From: Candidatus Gastranaerophilales bacterium
GTDB taxonomy: Bacteria > Cyanobacteriota > Vampirovibrionia > Gastranaerophilales > Gastranaerophilaceae
Assembly (NCBI GenBank): GCA_944323535.1
Contig: CALUSW010000006.1
Coordinates: 1-49,782 of the forward strand
DNA: 49,782 nt
Direction: 5' to 3'
Shown: piece after piece, positions 1 to 8,052 of the stretch
Layout: every line of letters starts with the position of its first letter
How positions within the stretch are numbered: position 1 is the first letter of the stretch
Program-made: the position numbers and the translations under genes
The notes under the pieces: model-generated
The model's input: only the letters and a program-made list of their open reading frames with translations
Told to the model about the DNA's origin: nothing
Database searches by the model: none

Positions 1-77
1 TTTTCGTTAAAACAAGTGTACTTTCATATAGTGAAATTCTTAAATCTACAGAGATAAAAGCCAGAGACATAATATAA
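1..77 (+). CDS. 3' end of a gene, possibly FlhA/SctV-type export gate protein
   Basis: Only the last 24 codons are in the window. They are read in the frame that begins at base 3 and stop at TAA 75-77. The visible peptide contains VLSYSEI followed by a basic/hydrophobic end (IKARDII). The C-termini of FlhA and related type III export-gate proteins often end with a VLS-x-x-EI element followed by a short beta strand, so a flagellar or type III export gate is a possible assignment. That rests on one short motif. The frame is open to the window edge and the two other forward frames stop earlier (TAA at 8-10 in one, TAA at 55-57 in the other), which supports a real gene end but not the function. 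Confidence 0.4.
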   Translation, partial: FVKTSVLSYSEILKSTEIKARDII

Positions 78-100
78 AAAACTTATATAATCTAGTGTCG

Positions 101-135
101 TATTAAAGTGAAAATTCAACATTTTCACTTTAATA
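101..135. terminator. Perfect 15-bp hairpin, probable bidirectional terminator
   Basis: Bases 101-115 (TATTAAAGTGAAAAT) and 121-135 are exact reverse complements around the 5-nt loop TCAAC. The hairpin lies 23 nt after the stop of the rightward partial gene and 10 nt after the stop of the leftward mini-ORF, so it could end transcripts from both sides. There is no long T run, so intrinsic termination strength is uncertain. Confidence 0.6.
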
Positions 136-144
136 CTCACCTTT

Positions 145-306
145 TCAATACGCCGCTCTCAAAATTTCACTCACGCCGCCGGCTGCTTGGTTGCTCGCAT
201 TAAACGGGTTTTCGCCCTGCTCGTCTTGCTCATCGCAAGCCGAAGAGACTGCACCCTCTGCTCGCAATCCGCTTATCGTGAAATTTTGTTCGGGCGATAT
301 TTTCAT
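145..306 (-). CDS. 53-aa mini-ORF in a GC-richer intergenic block (repeat-like)
   Basis: An uninterrupted leftward frame runs from ATG (306-304) to TGA (147-145). It starts MKISPEQNFTISG and ends GGVSEILRAAY. Its base composition is visibly GC-richer than all surrounding genes, with runs such as GCCGCCGG, so it looks like inserted material or a dispersed element rather than a native gene. No Shine-Dalgarno site precedes the ATG. The sequence is rich in N, Q, E and A and has no signal peptide or membrane segment. It may be a chance frame inside a non-coding repeat; nothing indicates a function. The bases around it (78-100 and 307-367) show only A/T-rich sequence and the promoter region of the next gene. 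Confidence 0.3.
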   Translation of the reverse strand: MKISPEQNFTISGLRAEGAVSSACDEQDEQGENPFNASNQAAGGVSEILRAAY

Positions 307-367
307 ATTGGGCAATTATGTGATAATCATATATAATGCTTATATTAATAATTAGAAGGATTTTAAG

Positions 368-988
368 ATGAAACTTGCGGTCTTTGATTTTGATTCTACT
401 TTAATGCAGGGAGAAACACTTGAATTTATTGCAAGAGAATATAAAATAGAACCTCTGATGAAACAAATTACAACTGACGCTATGGAAGGAAAAATAGACT
501 TTTTCGAAAGTCTTATAAAAAGGGTTGCACTTTTAAAAGGAGCAAAAGAAGAAAAAATAAAACAAATTTGCGAAAATCTGCCTTATACAAAAGGAGCAAA
601 AGAAACAATAACCGAGCTGAAAAAAGCCGGCTACAAAGTTGTATGTTTTTCCGGCGGATATGAAACGGCAACAATTCCCGCACAAAAAATTCTCGGATAT
701 GATGCCCAGTTTTCAAATATATTTCATTTTAAAAACGGTGAATTAACAGGCTTAGTCGGCGGTGAAATGATGTTTTCGGACAGTAAAGGAAAAATGCTTA
801 AAAGATTGCAGACAATTCTTAATATAAAACCTGAAGATACACTTGCTGCGGGCGACGGGGCGAACGATTTGAGCATGTTCCAATATGCCGGTAAAAAAGC
901 TGCATTCTGCGCGAAACCTGTACTTAAAAAAAATGCAAATATAATAATAGATAATAAAGATTTAACCGAAATATTAAATTATATTTAG
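368..988 (+). CDS. HAD-family phosphatase, phosphoserine phosphatase (SerB)-like
   Basis: 206 aa. All HAD motifs are present: motif I DFDSTL (residues 7-12, nucleophile D7 and general acid D9), motif II S95 in CFSGG, a conserved lysine region near 140-145, and motif III GDGANDL (162-168). The four-helix cap after motif I and the spacing match the SerB class, which removes phosphate from phosphoserine in the last step of serine synthesis. Related HADs act on other small phosphate esters, so the substrate is inferred. The length is normal for a SerB lacking an ACT domain. The start is supported by AGAAGGA about 7 nt upstream, and TATAAT occurs near 332-337. It is transcribed alone and converges on the small leftward gene, overlapping its stop by 4 nt. 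Confidence 0.8.
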   Translation: MKLAVFDFDSTLMQGETLEFIAREYKIEPLMKQITTDAMEGKIDFFESLIKRVALLKGAKEEKIKQICENLPYTKGAKETITELKKAGYKVVCFSGGYETATIPAQKILGYDAQFSNIFHFKNGELTGLVGGEMMFSDSKGKMLKRLQTILNIKPEDTLAAGDGANDLSMFQYAGKKAAFCAKPVLKKNANIIIDNKDLTEILNYI

Positions 989-1146
989 TCCTTCACAACG
1001 GCAAGATTTAAAGTATAATACTCGTCATCAAAGTCTGTTATTGCCCACCTTAAGACATCCAGACCCATTTTTTTGAGTTCATCTTCTATATATTTGCTTG
1101 TAAATTCTTCAGGTACTTTAACCTTTACTTCTTTTGTAGTAATCAT
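985..1146 (-). CDS. 53-aa conserved-looking small protein coupled to glmS
   Basis: Begins MITTKEVKVKVPEEF and ends LNLAVVKD. It is acidic/basic mixed, soluble, with a predicted helix (KYIEDELKKMG) followed by beta-type sequence (LRWAITDFDDEYYTLNLAVV). The start ATG overlaps the glmS stop codon by one base (TAATG), the classic arrangement for translational coupling, and the gene ends tail-to-tail over the last 4 nt of the phosphatase gene. Codon usage is like that of its neighbours. I do not recognise a family. The coupling suggests it is made together with GlmS, but a role in amino-sugar synthesis is only a guess from position. Confidence 0.65.
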   Translation of the reverse strand: MITTKEVKVKVPEEFTSKYIEDELKKMGLDVLRWAITDFDDEYYTLNLAVVKD

Positions 1147-2993
1147 TATTCCACCGTAACCGATTTAGCTAAGTTTCTCGGCTGATCGACATCTTTTCCT
1201 AAAAATTCCGCTATATAATATGCCAGAAGCTGCAACGGTACACATGTAAGTGCAGGTGACAGAATTTCGCTTATATCCGGAATTCTTAATACATAATCAA
1301 ACAGCATATCTATATTTTTATCACATGAAGATGTAAGTGCAATAAGTTTTGCATTTCTTGCTTTTGCCTCTTCACTGTTTGATAGTATTTTATCATAAGA
1401 TATTCCGCCGGGAATTAAAATGGATAAAACAGGCATGGTCTCATCCAGCATTGCAATCGGACCGTGTTTCAGTTCTCCTGCCGGATATCCGGTTGCATTG
1501 ATATAGCTGATTTCTTTTAATTTTAATGCCCCTTCATAGGCAGAAGCGAGGTTTATTCCGCGCGCAATATATATAAAATTCTTATATGAAGAGAATTTTC
1601 TTGCGCATTCCTGAATGCCGGAAGTATTAGAAAGAATTTCTTCTATTTTTGTAGGAAGTTGTATAAGCTCGTGTTTAAGATTTTTTAAATATGTTTTATC
1701 AAGTGTTTCTTTTATTTCGGCAAGATGCATTGCAAGCAGATAAAAAGAGATTAATTGTGCCGTGTATGATTTTGTTGCGGCAACACTAACCTCAATACCC
1801 GCATTAACAGGAATTAGGCTGTCGGCAAGCCTTGCCATGTTTGAATCGGGACGATTTGTTATTATGAGGACATGTGCATTTTTTTCTTTTGCCTGTTTAA
1901 TTGCAGTTATGGTATCAGCAGTTTCTCCTGATTGTGAAACACCTATTACAAGAGTTGACGAGTCGGTTGTAGTTTTTCTGTATATATATTCGCTGGATGC
2001 TTCCACTTCAACAGATATACCTGCAAAATCTTCTATTATGTATTTCCCGACCATAGCCGCATGCAGCGAAGTACCGCATGCAATAATTTCGATTTTATTC
2101 AGTTTTTTCAATATTTCTTTATCTAATTTTACTTCATTTAAGATTACAGGACCGTCTATGTCATAAATTTTTCCGTTTAAAACATTTCTGATTACGTCTG
2201 GCTGCTCATGTATCTCTTTCAGCATAAAGTGTTTAAAACCGAGTTTGCTGAGTGCTACAGGCTCCCAGGGAAGTATTTCCGTCTTTTTATGTAATATATT
2301 TCCGTCTGTATCGGTTATTTTGATATTATCTTTTGTAATAACAGCAATTTCATTGTCGTCAAGATATATTGCTTTTTTCGTATATTCAATAATTGCAGGA
2401 GTATCACTTGCAATAAAGTTTTCGCCTTCACCTGCGCCGACCAGCATAGGAGCATGCTTTCTTGCACCGACTATTACATCGGGTACATCTTTATGCATTA
2501 CACAAACAGCATATGCGCCCTGCAGTCTTTTTACCGAGTTTCTTACAGCTTTTTCCAAATCTTTTGTTTTTGAATATTCATCAGCCATTAAGTGCGCAAT
2601 AGTTTCAGTATCTGTTTCGGAACGGAATTTGCATCCTTTTTTTATGAGTTCTTCTCTTAATTCTTTATAATTTTCTATAATCCCGTTATGTACAACAACA
2701 AGATTTCCGCATGTGCATGTGTGCGGGTGCGCATTAACCAGAGATGGCGCGCCATGGGTTGCCCATCTTATATGACCTATTCCGCTTGTCGGATGTTTTA
2801 ATTCATGTTTTTTTTCTTCAATCTCATTTTTTAAATTTATGAGTTTTCCAAGCGACTTATATACTTTAATCCTGTTATCATCCCGAAGCGCAATTCCGGC
2901 AGAATCGTAACCTCTGTATTCCAGATTGGTAAGTCCTTTTAATAAAACGCTTACTACATCTCTATAGCCTGTATATCCTACAATTCCGCACAT
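1146..2993 (-). CDS. glmS: Glutamine-fructose-6-phosphate aminotransferase (isomerizing)
   Basis: 615 aa, full length. It converts fructose-6-phosphate and glutamine to glucosamine-6-phosphate, the first step toward UDP-GlcNAc for peptidoglycan and lipid A. The N-terminal glutaminase domain (1 to about 220) starts MCGIVGY with the catalytic Cys2 exposed after Met removal and contains the HNGIIENY motif. Two SIS isomerase domains follow (GVSQSGETADT near residue 355, then a second near 460-600). The C-terminus DQPRNLAKSVTVE is the invariant family end. Shine-Dalgarno AGAGGGG precedes the ATG, and a TATAAT box lies at 3027-3022, so it may have its own promoter 70 nt downstream of the MATE gene. 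A 53-aa gene is coupled to its stop codon. Confidence 0.97.
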   Translation of the reverse strand: MCGIVGYTGYRDVVSVLLKGLTNLEYRGYDSAGIALRDDNRIKVYKSLGKLINLKNEIEEKKHELKHPTSGIGHIRWATHGAPSLVNAHPHTCTCGNLVVVHNGIIENYKELREELIKKGCKFRSETDTETIAHLMADEYSKTKDLEKAVRNSVKRLQGAYAVCVMHKDVPDVIVGARKHAPMLVGAGEGENFIASDTPAIIEYTKKAIYLDDNEIAVITKDNIKITDTDGNILHKKTEILPWEPVALSKLGFKHFMLKEIHEQPDVIRNVLNGKIYDIDGPVILNEVKLDKEILKKLNKIEIIACGTSLHAAMVGKYIIEDFAGISVEVEASSEYIYRKTTTDSSTLVIGVSQSGETADTITAIKQAKEKNAHVLIITNRPDSNMARLADSLIPVNAGIEVSVAATKSYTAQLISFYLLAMHLAEIKETLDKTYLKNLKHELIQLPTKIEEILSNTSGIQECARKFSSYKNFIYIARGINLASAYEGALKLKEISYINATGYPAGELKHGPIAMLDETMPVLSILIPGGISYDKILSNSEEAKARNAKLIALTSSCDKNIDMLFDYVLRIPDISEILSPALTCVPLQLLAYYIAEFLGKDVDQPRNLAKSVTVE

Positions 2994-3064
2994 AAATAAT
3001 TCCCCTCTGATGTCCTTTATAATTATAATACATTATAAAATAATCAAATGATATTAAATTATTA

Positions 3065-4435
3065 TTAAATTTTTGCTTCCTTTTTTACAGGTGATAATTT
3101 ATTGTGTTTAGCAAGATAAATTAAATATGCAAATCCTGTTAAAGAAGAAATAACGGTCGCACATGGCGCTGCAATGCCAAGGTGGAATAATCCTGCTCCG
3201 GGTATCATTGAGGTTAATATAAAACCCAGAGGGACTCTTATTGCAAAAGCCGAGAAAATACTGTTTGCAGCGGCAAATATTGTTCTGCCCGAACCAAATA
3301 AAAACCCGTTAATACAAAATAAAAAAGGTACCATTAAATAATCAAAACTAAAGCTTTTCAAATATAAAGCGCCTGCCTCAAGTACACTTTCATCAGTAGT
3401 AAATATTGCAATGGCGCTTCTCGGAGCAATTTGCTGCCATATGAAAAATATTGCTCCAAAGGAAAAAGCAAAGTATATTGATAATTTTAAAGCTTTTACG
3501 GCTCTGTGCATGTTGTCTGCACCGATACTTTGAGCGGTTAGTGCTGTAAGTGCCATTGCAAAAGAGCCGGCAGGAAGCATCATAAATCCGTTCAGCCTTG
3601 CAACAGAACCGTATGCGGCAGATGCTGCAACCCCCATGGAATTTGCAATTGAAAACAAAAATAAAAATGATAAAGGTATTAGTGTATCCTGCAGTGAAAG
3701 CGGCAAGCCTATTTTAAATAACTCTTTTGCTATTTGTATATCAAATTTAATTTTTCTGAATTGAAATTTAAAAACGAAGTCGCCGTGTCTTAAATATAAT
3801 ACTCCAATAATAACACTAACAGCCTGCGAAATTACTGTTGCTATTGCGGCACCTTCCGCGCCCATATTGTATTTCCCGACAAGAATTATGTCAAGAACTA
3901 TATTTATAAAACAAGAAATTGCAACAAAATACATAGGTGCAATAGAATTTCCTAATCCTCTTAATATGGCGCTTATACCGTTATAAGCAAATATAAAAAT
4001 CAGTCCGACAGTGCATACAAAAACATAGTCCAGCGTAGAGCTAAATGCTTCCTTCGGTGTTTTTAAAATATTTAATATTTGTTCATCAAAAAATATTATT
4101 AAAAAACTCAATAATATTGCAGCCGCAACAAAACATATCGTCATTGTATTTATTATTTTTACAATATTCTCATATTGTCTTGCCCCGAAGGCCTGTCCGA
4201 TTAATACTGTTGAGCTTACGGTTAATCCCGTTATAAAAAATGTTACCGTCTGCAAAAGCTGTGAACCCGTTGCAACAGCCGCAACAACACTGCTGTCACA
4301 AAATTTCCCCACAATAATCAAATCGGCAGCGCCGTATAATGCCTGTAAAAAATTTGCACCTACAAACGGAAGTGCAAACATTAACAATGTTTTAAATAAG
4401 TTTCCCTGTGTTAAATCTTTTTGTGCCGTACTCAT
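3065..4435 (-). CDS. MATE-family multidrug/toxin exporter
   Basis: 456 aa with about twelve hydrophobic helices in two halves, the normal size and topology of the MATE (NorM/DinF) transporters of the inner membrane, which export organic cations or other toxic compounds in exchange for Na+ or H+. Family features include the N-terminal FKTLLMFALPFVGANFLQAL segment, FFITGLTVSSTVLIGQAFGA and the second-half GAxSFAMALTALTAQSIGA-like block. The start lies 1 nt after the stop of the ATP-grasp gene (TAAAATG), so both are one operon; a peptide or small molecule made by the ATP-grasp enzyme could be its cargo, but this is only suggested by position. Substrate unknown. Confidence 0.9.
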   Translation of the reverse strand: MSTAQKDLTQGNLFKTLLMFALPFVGANFLQALYGAADLIIVGKFCDSSVVAAVATGSQLLQTVTFFITGLTVSSTVLIGQAFGARQYENIVKIINTMTICFVAAAILLSFLIIFFDEQILNILKTPKEAFSSTLDYVFVCTVGLIFIFAYNGISAILRGLGNSIAPMYFVAISCFINIVLDIILVGKYNMGAEGAAIATVISQAVSVIIGVLYLRHGDFVFKFQFRKIKFDIQIAKELFKIGLPLSLQDTLIPLSFLFLFSIANSMGVAASAAYGSVARLNGFMMLPAGSFAMALTALTAQSIGADNMHRAVKALKLSIYFAFSFGAIFFIWQQIAPRSAIAIFTTDESVLEAGALYLKSFSFDYLMVPFLFCINGFLFGSGRTIFAAANSIFSAFAIRVPLGFILTSMIPGAGLFHLGIAAPCATVISSLTGFAYLIYLAKHNKLSPVKKEAKI

Positions 4436-4436
4436 T

Positions 4437-5588
4437 TTATATTTCTATAAATTCCCCTAAGTCCATTTTGAGTATTTTGTTAATTTCATTAATATTTTTA
4501 GATTTGCCGAAAACAATCGCAAAAAGAGGTTTTGTTTTATAATCTGTTTTTCTTATTTCTAACGGGCTTTCAAGACAGGCAATAAATTTATCATAATTTA
4601 CTGATTTAATCTTATTTTTATCCAAAGACGAAGGAACTTCCGCACTTAAAAAATAATACAGTTCATCTCCCTTATTATCTAAAATATTTTTCCAATCAGG
4701 TTTTTTATCATTCATATAATATTCATAGACATTTATCCCGTATGCCCAATAAGCAAGATCGGTATCGCACCACCCGGCAAAGCGCATCGGATTTACTTCA
4801 ATCGGGATAATATTGTTTCCGTCTGCCCTTAATTCTATATGCATTGGAAAATTCTTTAAATCCGCAGCTTCGCCTATTTTTTCAAGAAGTTCATTAAATC
4901 TGTCCAGATTGTCTTTTATAACCTTTTTTGAAGTATAGTATACCCTGTCTGAAACATCGTTTTCATCCAAAAACGGATGATGAAAAATATTCAGAATAAC
5001 AGCTTCGCCTTTGCTGTTATAGTATGCATCTATAGCAAACTCGTCACCCTCTGCCATTTGTTCTATAAGAAATCTTGAAGAATTTACTACTTCTTTAGGA
5101 AATATATCTTTAAAATTTTGTATATCGCTGCTAAGCTTATTTATTGCGGTGTTAAATTCCTCTTTAGTACGGATCGGATATACTCCGAAACTGAGAAATC
5201 CGATAGCAGGTTTTAATACAAACGGAAATTTAAGTTCTTCAGTATTAAGCTTTTCTAAGTCTTCGTATAAAATTTCTTTATAGTAAAAATCGGGATAAAT
5301 ATTTTTTAATAAATCCCTGAACTTTGCTTTATCTTTAAAGAGTGTAACTTTTTCAGGAATATCTGCAGATTTCAGATTATTCATAATCCATTCAATTGAA
5401 TTTTCCGAATTCGTATATAATTTAAAATTCTGATGATTTTCCGCATAATCGACGGCTTGTTTATCATCAATTAAAACTTCATTAATTCCGAGATTTTCTG
5501 CTGCCGAATTTTTAAGTGTTTTATATTTATTTTTCTTTATTGTATTAACAAGCAGTTCTGAAATATATGGCGGATTTAATATAAACAT
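4437..5588 (-). CDS. ATP-grasp domain carboxylate-amine ligase
   Basis: 383 aa from the ATG at 5588, chosen over an upstream in-frame ATG (5654) because GGAGA sits about 10 nt before it. The ATP-grasp fold is shown by FPFVLKPAIGFLSFGVYPI near residues 120-140 (ATP-binding lysine and glycine loop), IEQMAEGDEFAIDAYY in the middle, and IPIEVNPMRFAGWC near 270 (Mg-binding Glu and Asn). The N-terminal about 100 residues look like the pre-ATP-grasp domain. Enzymes of this class join an acyl phosphate to an amine (peptide, amino acid or nucleotide-precursor ligases). The specific reaction cannot be told. It sits directly upstream of a MATE exporter in one transcription unit. Confidence 0.8.
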   Translation of the reverse strand: MFILNPPYISELLVNTIKKNKYKTLKNSAAENLGINEVLIDDKQAVDYAENHQNFKLYTNSENSIEWIMNNLKSADIPEKVTLFKDKAKFRDLLKNIYPDFYYKEILYEDLEKLNTEELKFPFVLKPAIGFLSFGVYPIRTKEEFNTAINKLSSDIQNFKDIFPKEVVNSSRFLIEQMAEGDEFAIDAYYNSKGEAVILNIFHHPFLDENDVSDRVYYTSKKVIKDNLDRFNELLEKIGEAADLKNFPMHIELRADGNNIIPIEVNPMRFAGWCDTDLAYWAYGINVYEYYMNDKKPDWKNILDNKGDELYYFLSAEVPSSLDKNKIKSVNYDKFIACLESPLEIRKTDYKTKPLFAIVFGKSKNINEINKILKMDLGEFIEI

Positions 5589-5822
5589 TATTAATTTTCT
5601 CCGGTGTAAATACATAAACATTGCCATAATAAAACGAAAATTATCTATTTTCAATTATTATTATAATTTTATTATTAAGAAATATTAAGATAAATATATA
5701 CTTTAAAAGCCTTTAATGATAAGAAAAAAACAAATTTATATAATATAGTATATATTAAATATAGCAATTTTATATAATAAAATTTTTTTATATAAATAAG
5801 GATACGAAATGAGGAATTGAAA

Positions 5823-6560
5823 ATGGCACTAGAAAACATTGTATCAATCAGCTACAAAAACAACAGTGATTCATCTGCATCTTTAAATACTAATGAACTG
5901 CTGGTAAGTAAAGCAAAGGCATTGGGTATTGATGTTAAAAAATATTATGTATATGATGAGCAGGGCAATCAGACCGGAATTGACTACTCAAAATTAAATA
6001 TGGCAATAAATTTGAAAAAAGAAGAACAAAATAATATTTCTAATAATAATTCAGGTTCTGATACGTTTTATTCAAGTATGACGGAAACTCAATCCTCTGT
6101 TGATAACAACAAAAAAGAAGCAAAAAATTCGAAAAAAGAAATAGAAAATAATTTTGACGACGCTGTTAAAAAATATTCTGAATTTTTTGATATAGATGCC
6201 AAATCTACAACACAAGAAGGAAAAATTGCGAAACAATGGGAAGAAGCAGAAGCTAAAGCTAATAAATTAACCAGTGTAACCGCATCAGATACTACTATAC
6301 TCGAAGGTGTTAAAGAATTTATAACAAAATTAACAAATCTTGTTAATGATACAAAAAACTTTAAAGCCTCAGAAGAATTTGAAGCTGATAAAGAATCCGC
6401 AATATCTTTAAATACCCTGAGAGATTTACAGGAAAGACAGAATAAAATTAGTGTTTATACTGAAGATGCGGAAAAAGAAAATATATTGGGAAATAATCCG
6501 TTCTTAAAATCGGCATTTGAAACTACTGATGATAGAAATATTTATGGATTTGTTTTTTAA
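5823..6560 (+). CDS. Hypothetical acidic helical protein
   Basis: 245 aa, not recognised. The start ATG at 5823 is preferred to the TTG at 5817 because GAGG lies 8 nt upstream. The first 70 residues are mixed, then a low-complexity N/S/E/K-rich linker (about 75-120) leads into a long charged alpha-helical part with coiled-coil character. There is no signal peptide or membrane helix. Codon use is as in the neighbours. A very A/T-rich 160-bp region with several TATAAT-like boxes separates it from the divergent ATP-grasp gene, and a strong hairpin terminator follows, so it is a single-gene unit. The style (soluble, N/S-rich N-terminus, no known domain) resembles other unassigned proteins in this window. 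Confidence 0.75.
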   Translation: MALENIVSISYKNNSDSSASLNTNELLVSKAKALGIDVKKYYVYDEQGNQTGIDYSKLNMAINLKKEEQNNISNNNSGSDTFYSSMTETQSSVDNNKKEAKNSKKEIENNFDDAVKKYSEFFDIDAKSTTQEGKIAKQWEEAEAKANKLTSVTASDTTILEGVKEFITKLTNLVNDTKNFKASEEFEADKESAISLNTLRDLQERQNKISVYTEDAEKENILGNNPFLKSAFETTDDRNIYGFVF

Positions 6561-6582
6561 ATAAAAGATAATAAATTTTTTT

Positions 6583-6613
6583 AAGAGAAAAATTTAAAAT
6601 TTTTCTCTTTTTT
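6583..6613 (+). terminator. Rho-independent terminator
   Basis: Bases 83-95 of this block (AAGAGAAAAATTT at 6583-6595) pair exactly with 6597-6609, followed by a T run to 6613. It lies 23 nt after the stop of the preceding gene. Confidence 0.85.
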
Positions 6614-6696
6614 ATTTATAGTATAATTTTTATATTGCATTTATAATAAAGTAAGTTATTTACTGACAATTAGTTGTAAAAGTTAAAGTAAAATAT

Positions 6697-6770
6697 GCCT
6701 CTGTAGCTCAGCTGGATAGAGCGCTTCCGTCCTAAGGAAGGCGTCGCACGTTCGAATCGTGTCAGGGGTA
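6697..6770 (+). tRNA. tRNA-Arg (anticodon CCT)
   Basis: A complete cloverleaf: acceptor GCCTCTG pairs with CAGGGGT (G-U at pairs 1 and 4), D arm GCTC/GAGC, anticodon stem CTTCC/GGAAG with loop GTCCTAA giving anticodon CCT, T arm GCACG/CGTGT with loop TTCGAAT, discriminator A. It reads AGG codons. The 3' CCA is not encoded; a T run follows at once and may terminate the transcript. Confidence 0.95.
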
Positions 6771-7092
6771 TTTTTTGTGTTATAATAGGAAATTTTATAA
6801 TTTAAAATTTTTAACTTTTTACAAATATTAAGTTTTGTTAATTAATTTTGTTTTTTTTAACAATTAATTTATGCAAAAAATCTTTATATAAACATACCAA
6901 GCAATCTCAAAAATAAGTGTTCAAAAATAATAAATTCAAAAGAGATATTAAGATTCCTGTTTATAGAGCGTTTTGGCTGTAATAAAAATCAGTCTGTATT
7001 GAAAACGTTTAAAGTAATCTACGATATTAAATTCCGAAATAATGTTCTAAAAATAATAGTGATATTAAGTGTTCAAAAAGGGGAGGAAACAC
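6771..7092. other. 322-nt intergenic region without a gene
   Basis: Very A/T-rich. It must hold the promoter of the EF-hand gene and ends with the strong Shine-Dalgarno GGGGAGG at 7080-7086. The 11-mer GTGTTCAAAAA occurs twice (near 6918 and 7068), with related short repeats around it, which might be a regulatory site. No open frame of note on either strand. Confidence 0.5.
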
Positions 7093-7944
7093 ATGAATAC
7101 AAACAACTTAAACATGATTGGCAACTTTGGGGCTAATTCGGTACAAAATTATTCGCTTGGGCAGTCAGACCAAAGTGCAAAACAAGAAGCAGTTGAAGAA
7201 AAATTAATTGATTTTTCTTTTACATCTAATCAAAAAGAAATGGTCAGTGAAGAACTTAATGCTTCAACAGACTATTTAGGAGAAATTGATGAAGATGGCG
7301 ACGGAAAAGTTACTGATAATGAACTTCTCGGTTTCCTTAAATCTTTATTTAACAAAAACAAAGATGAAGATTTAACCGGTAAACTTGATTCAAACGGAGA
7401 TGGCATTATTACTCAGGAAGAAGTCGATGCATACAATGAAACAAATAACGGTGCAGAGGAAATTACCGGTGAAGAAGTTCCGGCGGCTCCGGAAGAAGCA
7501 GAAACAGCAGAAGAAGAAAAAGATTATTTGCCAGAGCTTGATACGGATGGTGACGGAAAAGTAACCGAGGATGAAATTCTTTCATTCATTGAATCTAAAT
7601 TAAACTCCGATGTTCCGGAAGAAGAACTTGTTGATATTTCAGGTGAAATAGATTCAAACGGAGACGGTATAATTACTCAGGAAGAACTTGATTCTTATAA
7701 TTACAGAACTCAAGATATAACTGATAAACTTGATGCAAACGGTGACGGAATTATTACTCAGGAAGAAATTGATGAATTTAACAAGGCTAATGAAGCTCCG
7801 GAAGAAAATTTTAAGGATGATAATCCGGAATATATAACACTTCCCTGGTCTGGACATGGTGAATTTACTATAGGAAATGATAATCCTCACATACAGTATT
7901 TAAAAGAAGAAGTAAATTCAGAAGAGGTTGTAGAAGAGTTATAG
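7093..7944 (+). CDS. EF-hand calcium-binding repeat protein
   Basis: 283 aa from the ATG at 7093, which has GGGGAGG 6 nt upstream (an in-frame ATG at 7069 has none). Five canonical 12-residue EF-hand loops of the D-x-D/N-x-D-G-x-I/V-x-x-x-E type lie at 66-77, 99-110, 150-161, 187-198 and 214-225. Four of them are nearly the same unit (NGDGIITQEE or DGDGKVTEDE), so the protein grew by internal duplication. Spacers are E/A/P-rich. The C-terminal tail (about 247-283) is distinct, with TLPWSGHGEF. There is no signal peptide or sortase/LPxTG motif, so whether it acts inside or outside the cell is unclear. It probably binds several Ca2+ ions; the partner is unknown. A terminator follows. Confidence 0.85.
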   Translation: MNTNNLNMIGNFGANSVQNYSLGQSDQSAKQEAVEEKLIDFSFTSNQKEMVSEELNASTDYLGEIDEDGDGKVTDNELLGFLKSLFNKNKDEDLTGKLDSNGDGIITQEEVDAYNETNNGAEEITGEEVPAAPEEAETAEEEKDYLPELDTDGDGKVTEDEILSFIESKLNSDVPEEELVDISGEIDSNGDGIITQEELDSYNYRTQDITDKLDANGDGIITQEEIDEFNKANEAPEENFKDDNPEYITLPWSGHGEFTIGNDNPHIQYLKEEVNSEEVVEEL

Positions 7945-8021
7945 ATAAAAATAAAATATAATAATATCCCTCGTTATTCCTATAAATCGTATTCTTATTA
8001 AAGCAAAATCACGCCGACAAA

Positions 8022-8052
8022 GGTGCAAATGAATAATTTGCACCCTTTTTTT
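8022..8052 (+). terminator. Rho-independent terminator of the EF-hand gene
   Basis: GGTGCAAAT (8022-8030) pairs perfectly with ATTTGCACC (8036-8044) around loop GAATA, followed by a T run. It overlaps the 3' end of the convergent radical SAM gene. Confidence 0.9.

Noticed and set aside
2994-3064. glmS ribozyme upstream of glmS
   Set aside because: The 71-nt leader is A/T-rich and too short, with none of the conserved ribozyme core.
6771-7092. Small RNA or CRISPR-like repeats
   Set aside because: Only one 11-mer occurs twice; spacing and number do not fit an array and there is no clear hairpin.
7093-7944. Dockerin module
   Set aside because: The loops resemble dockerin calcium loops but lack the paired repeats with the F-helix spacing and there is no secretion signal or cellulosome context.
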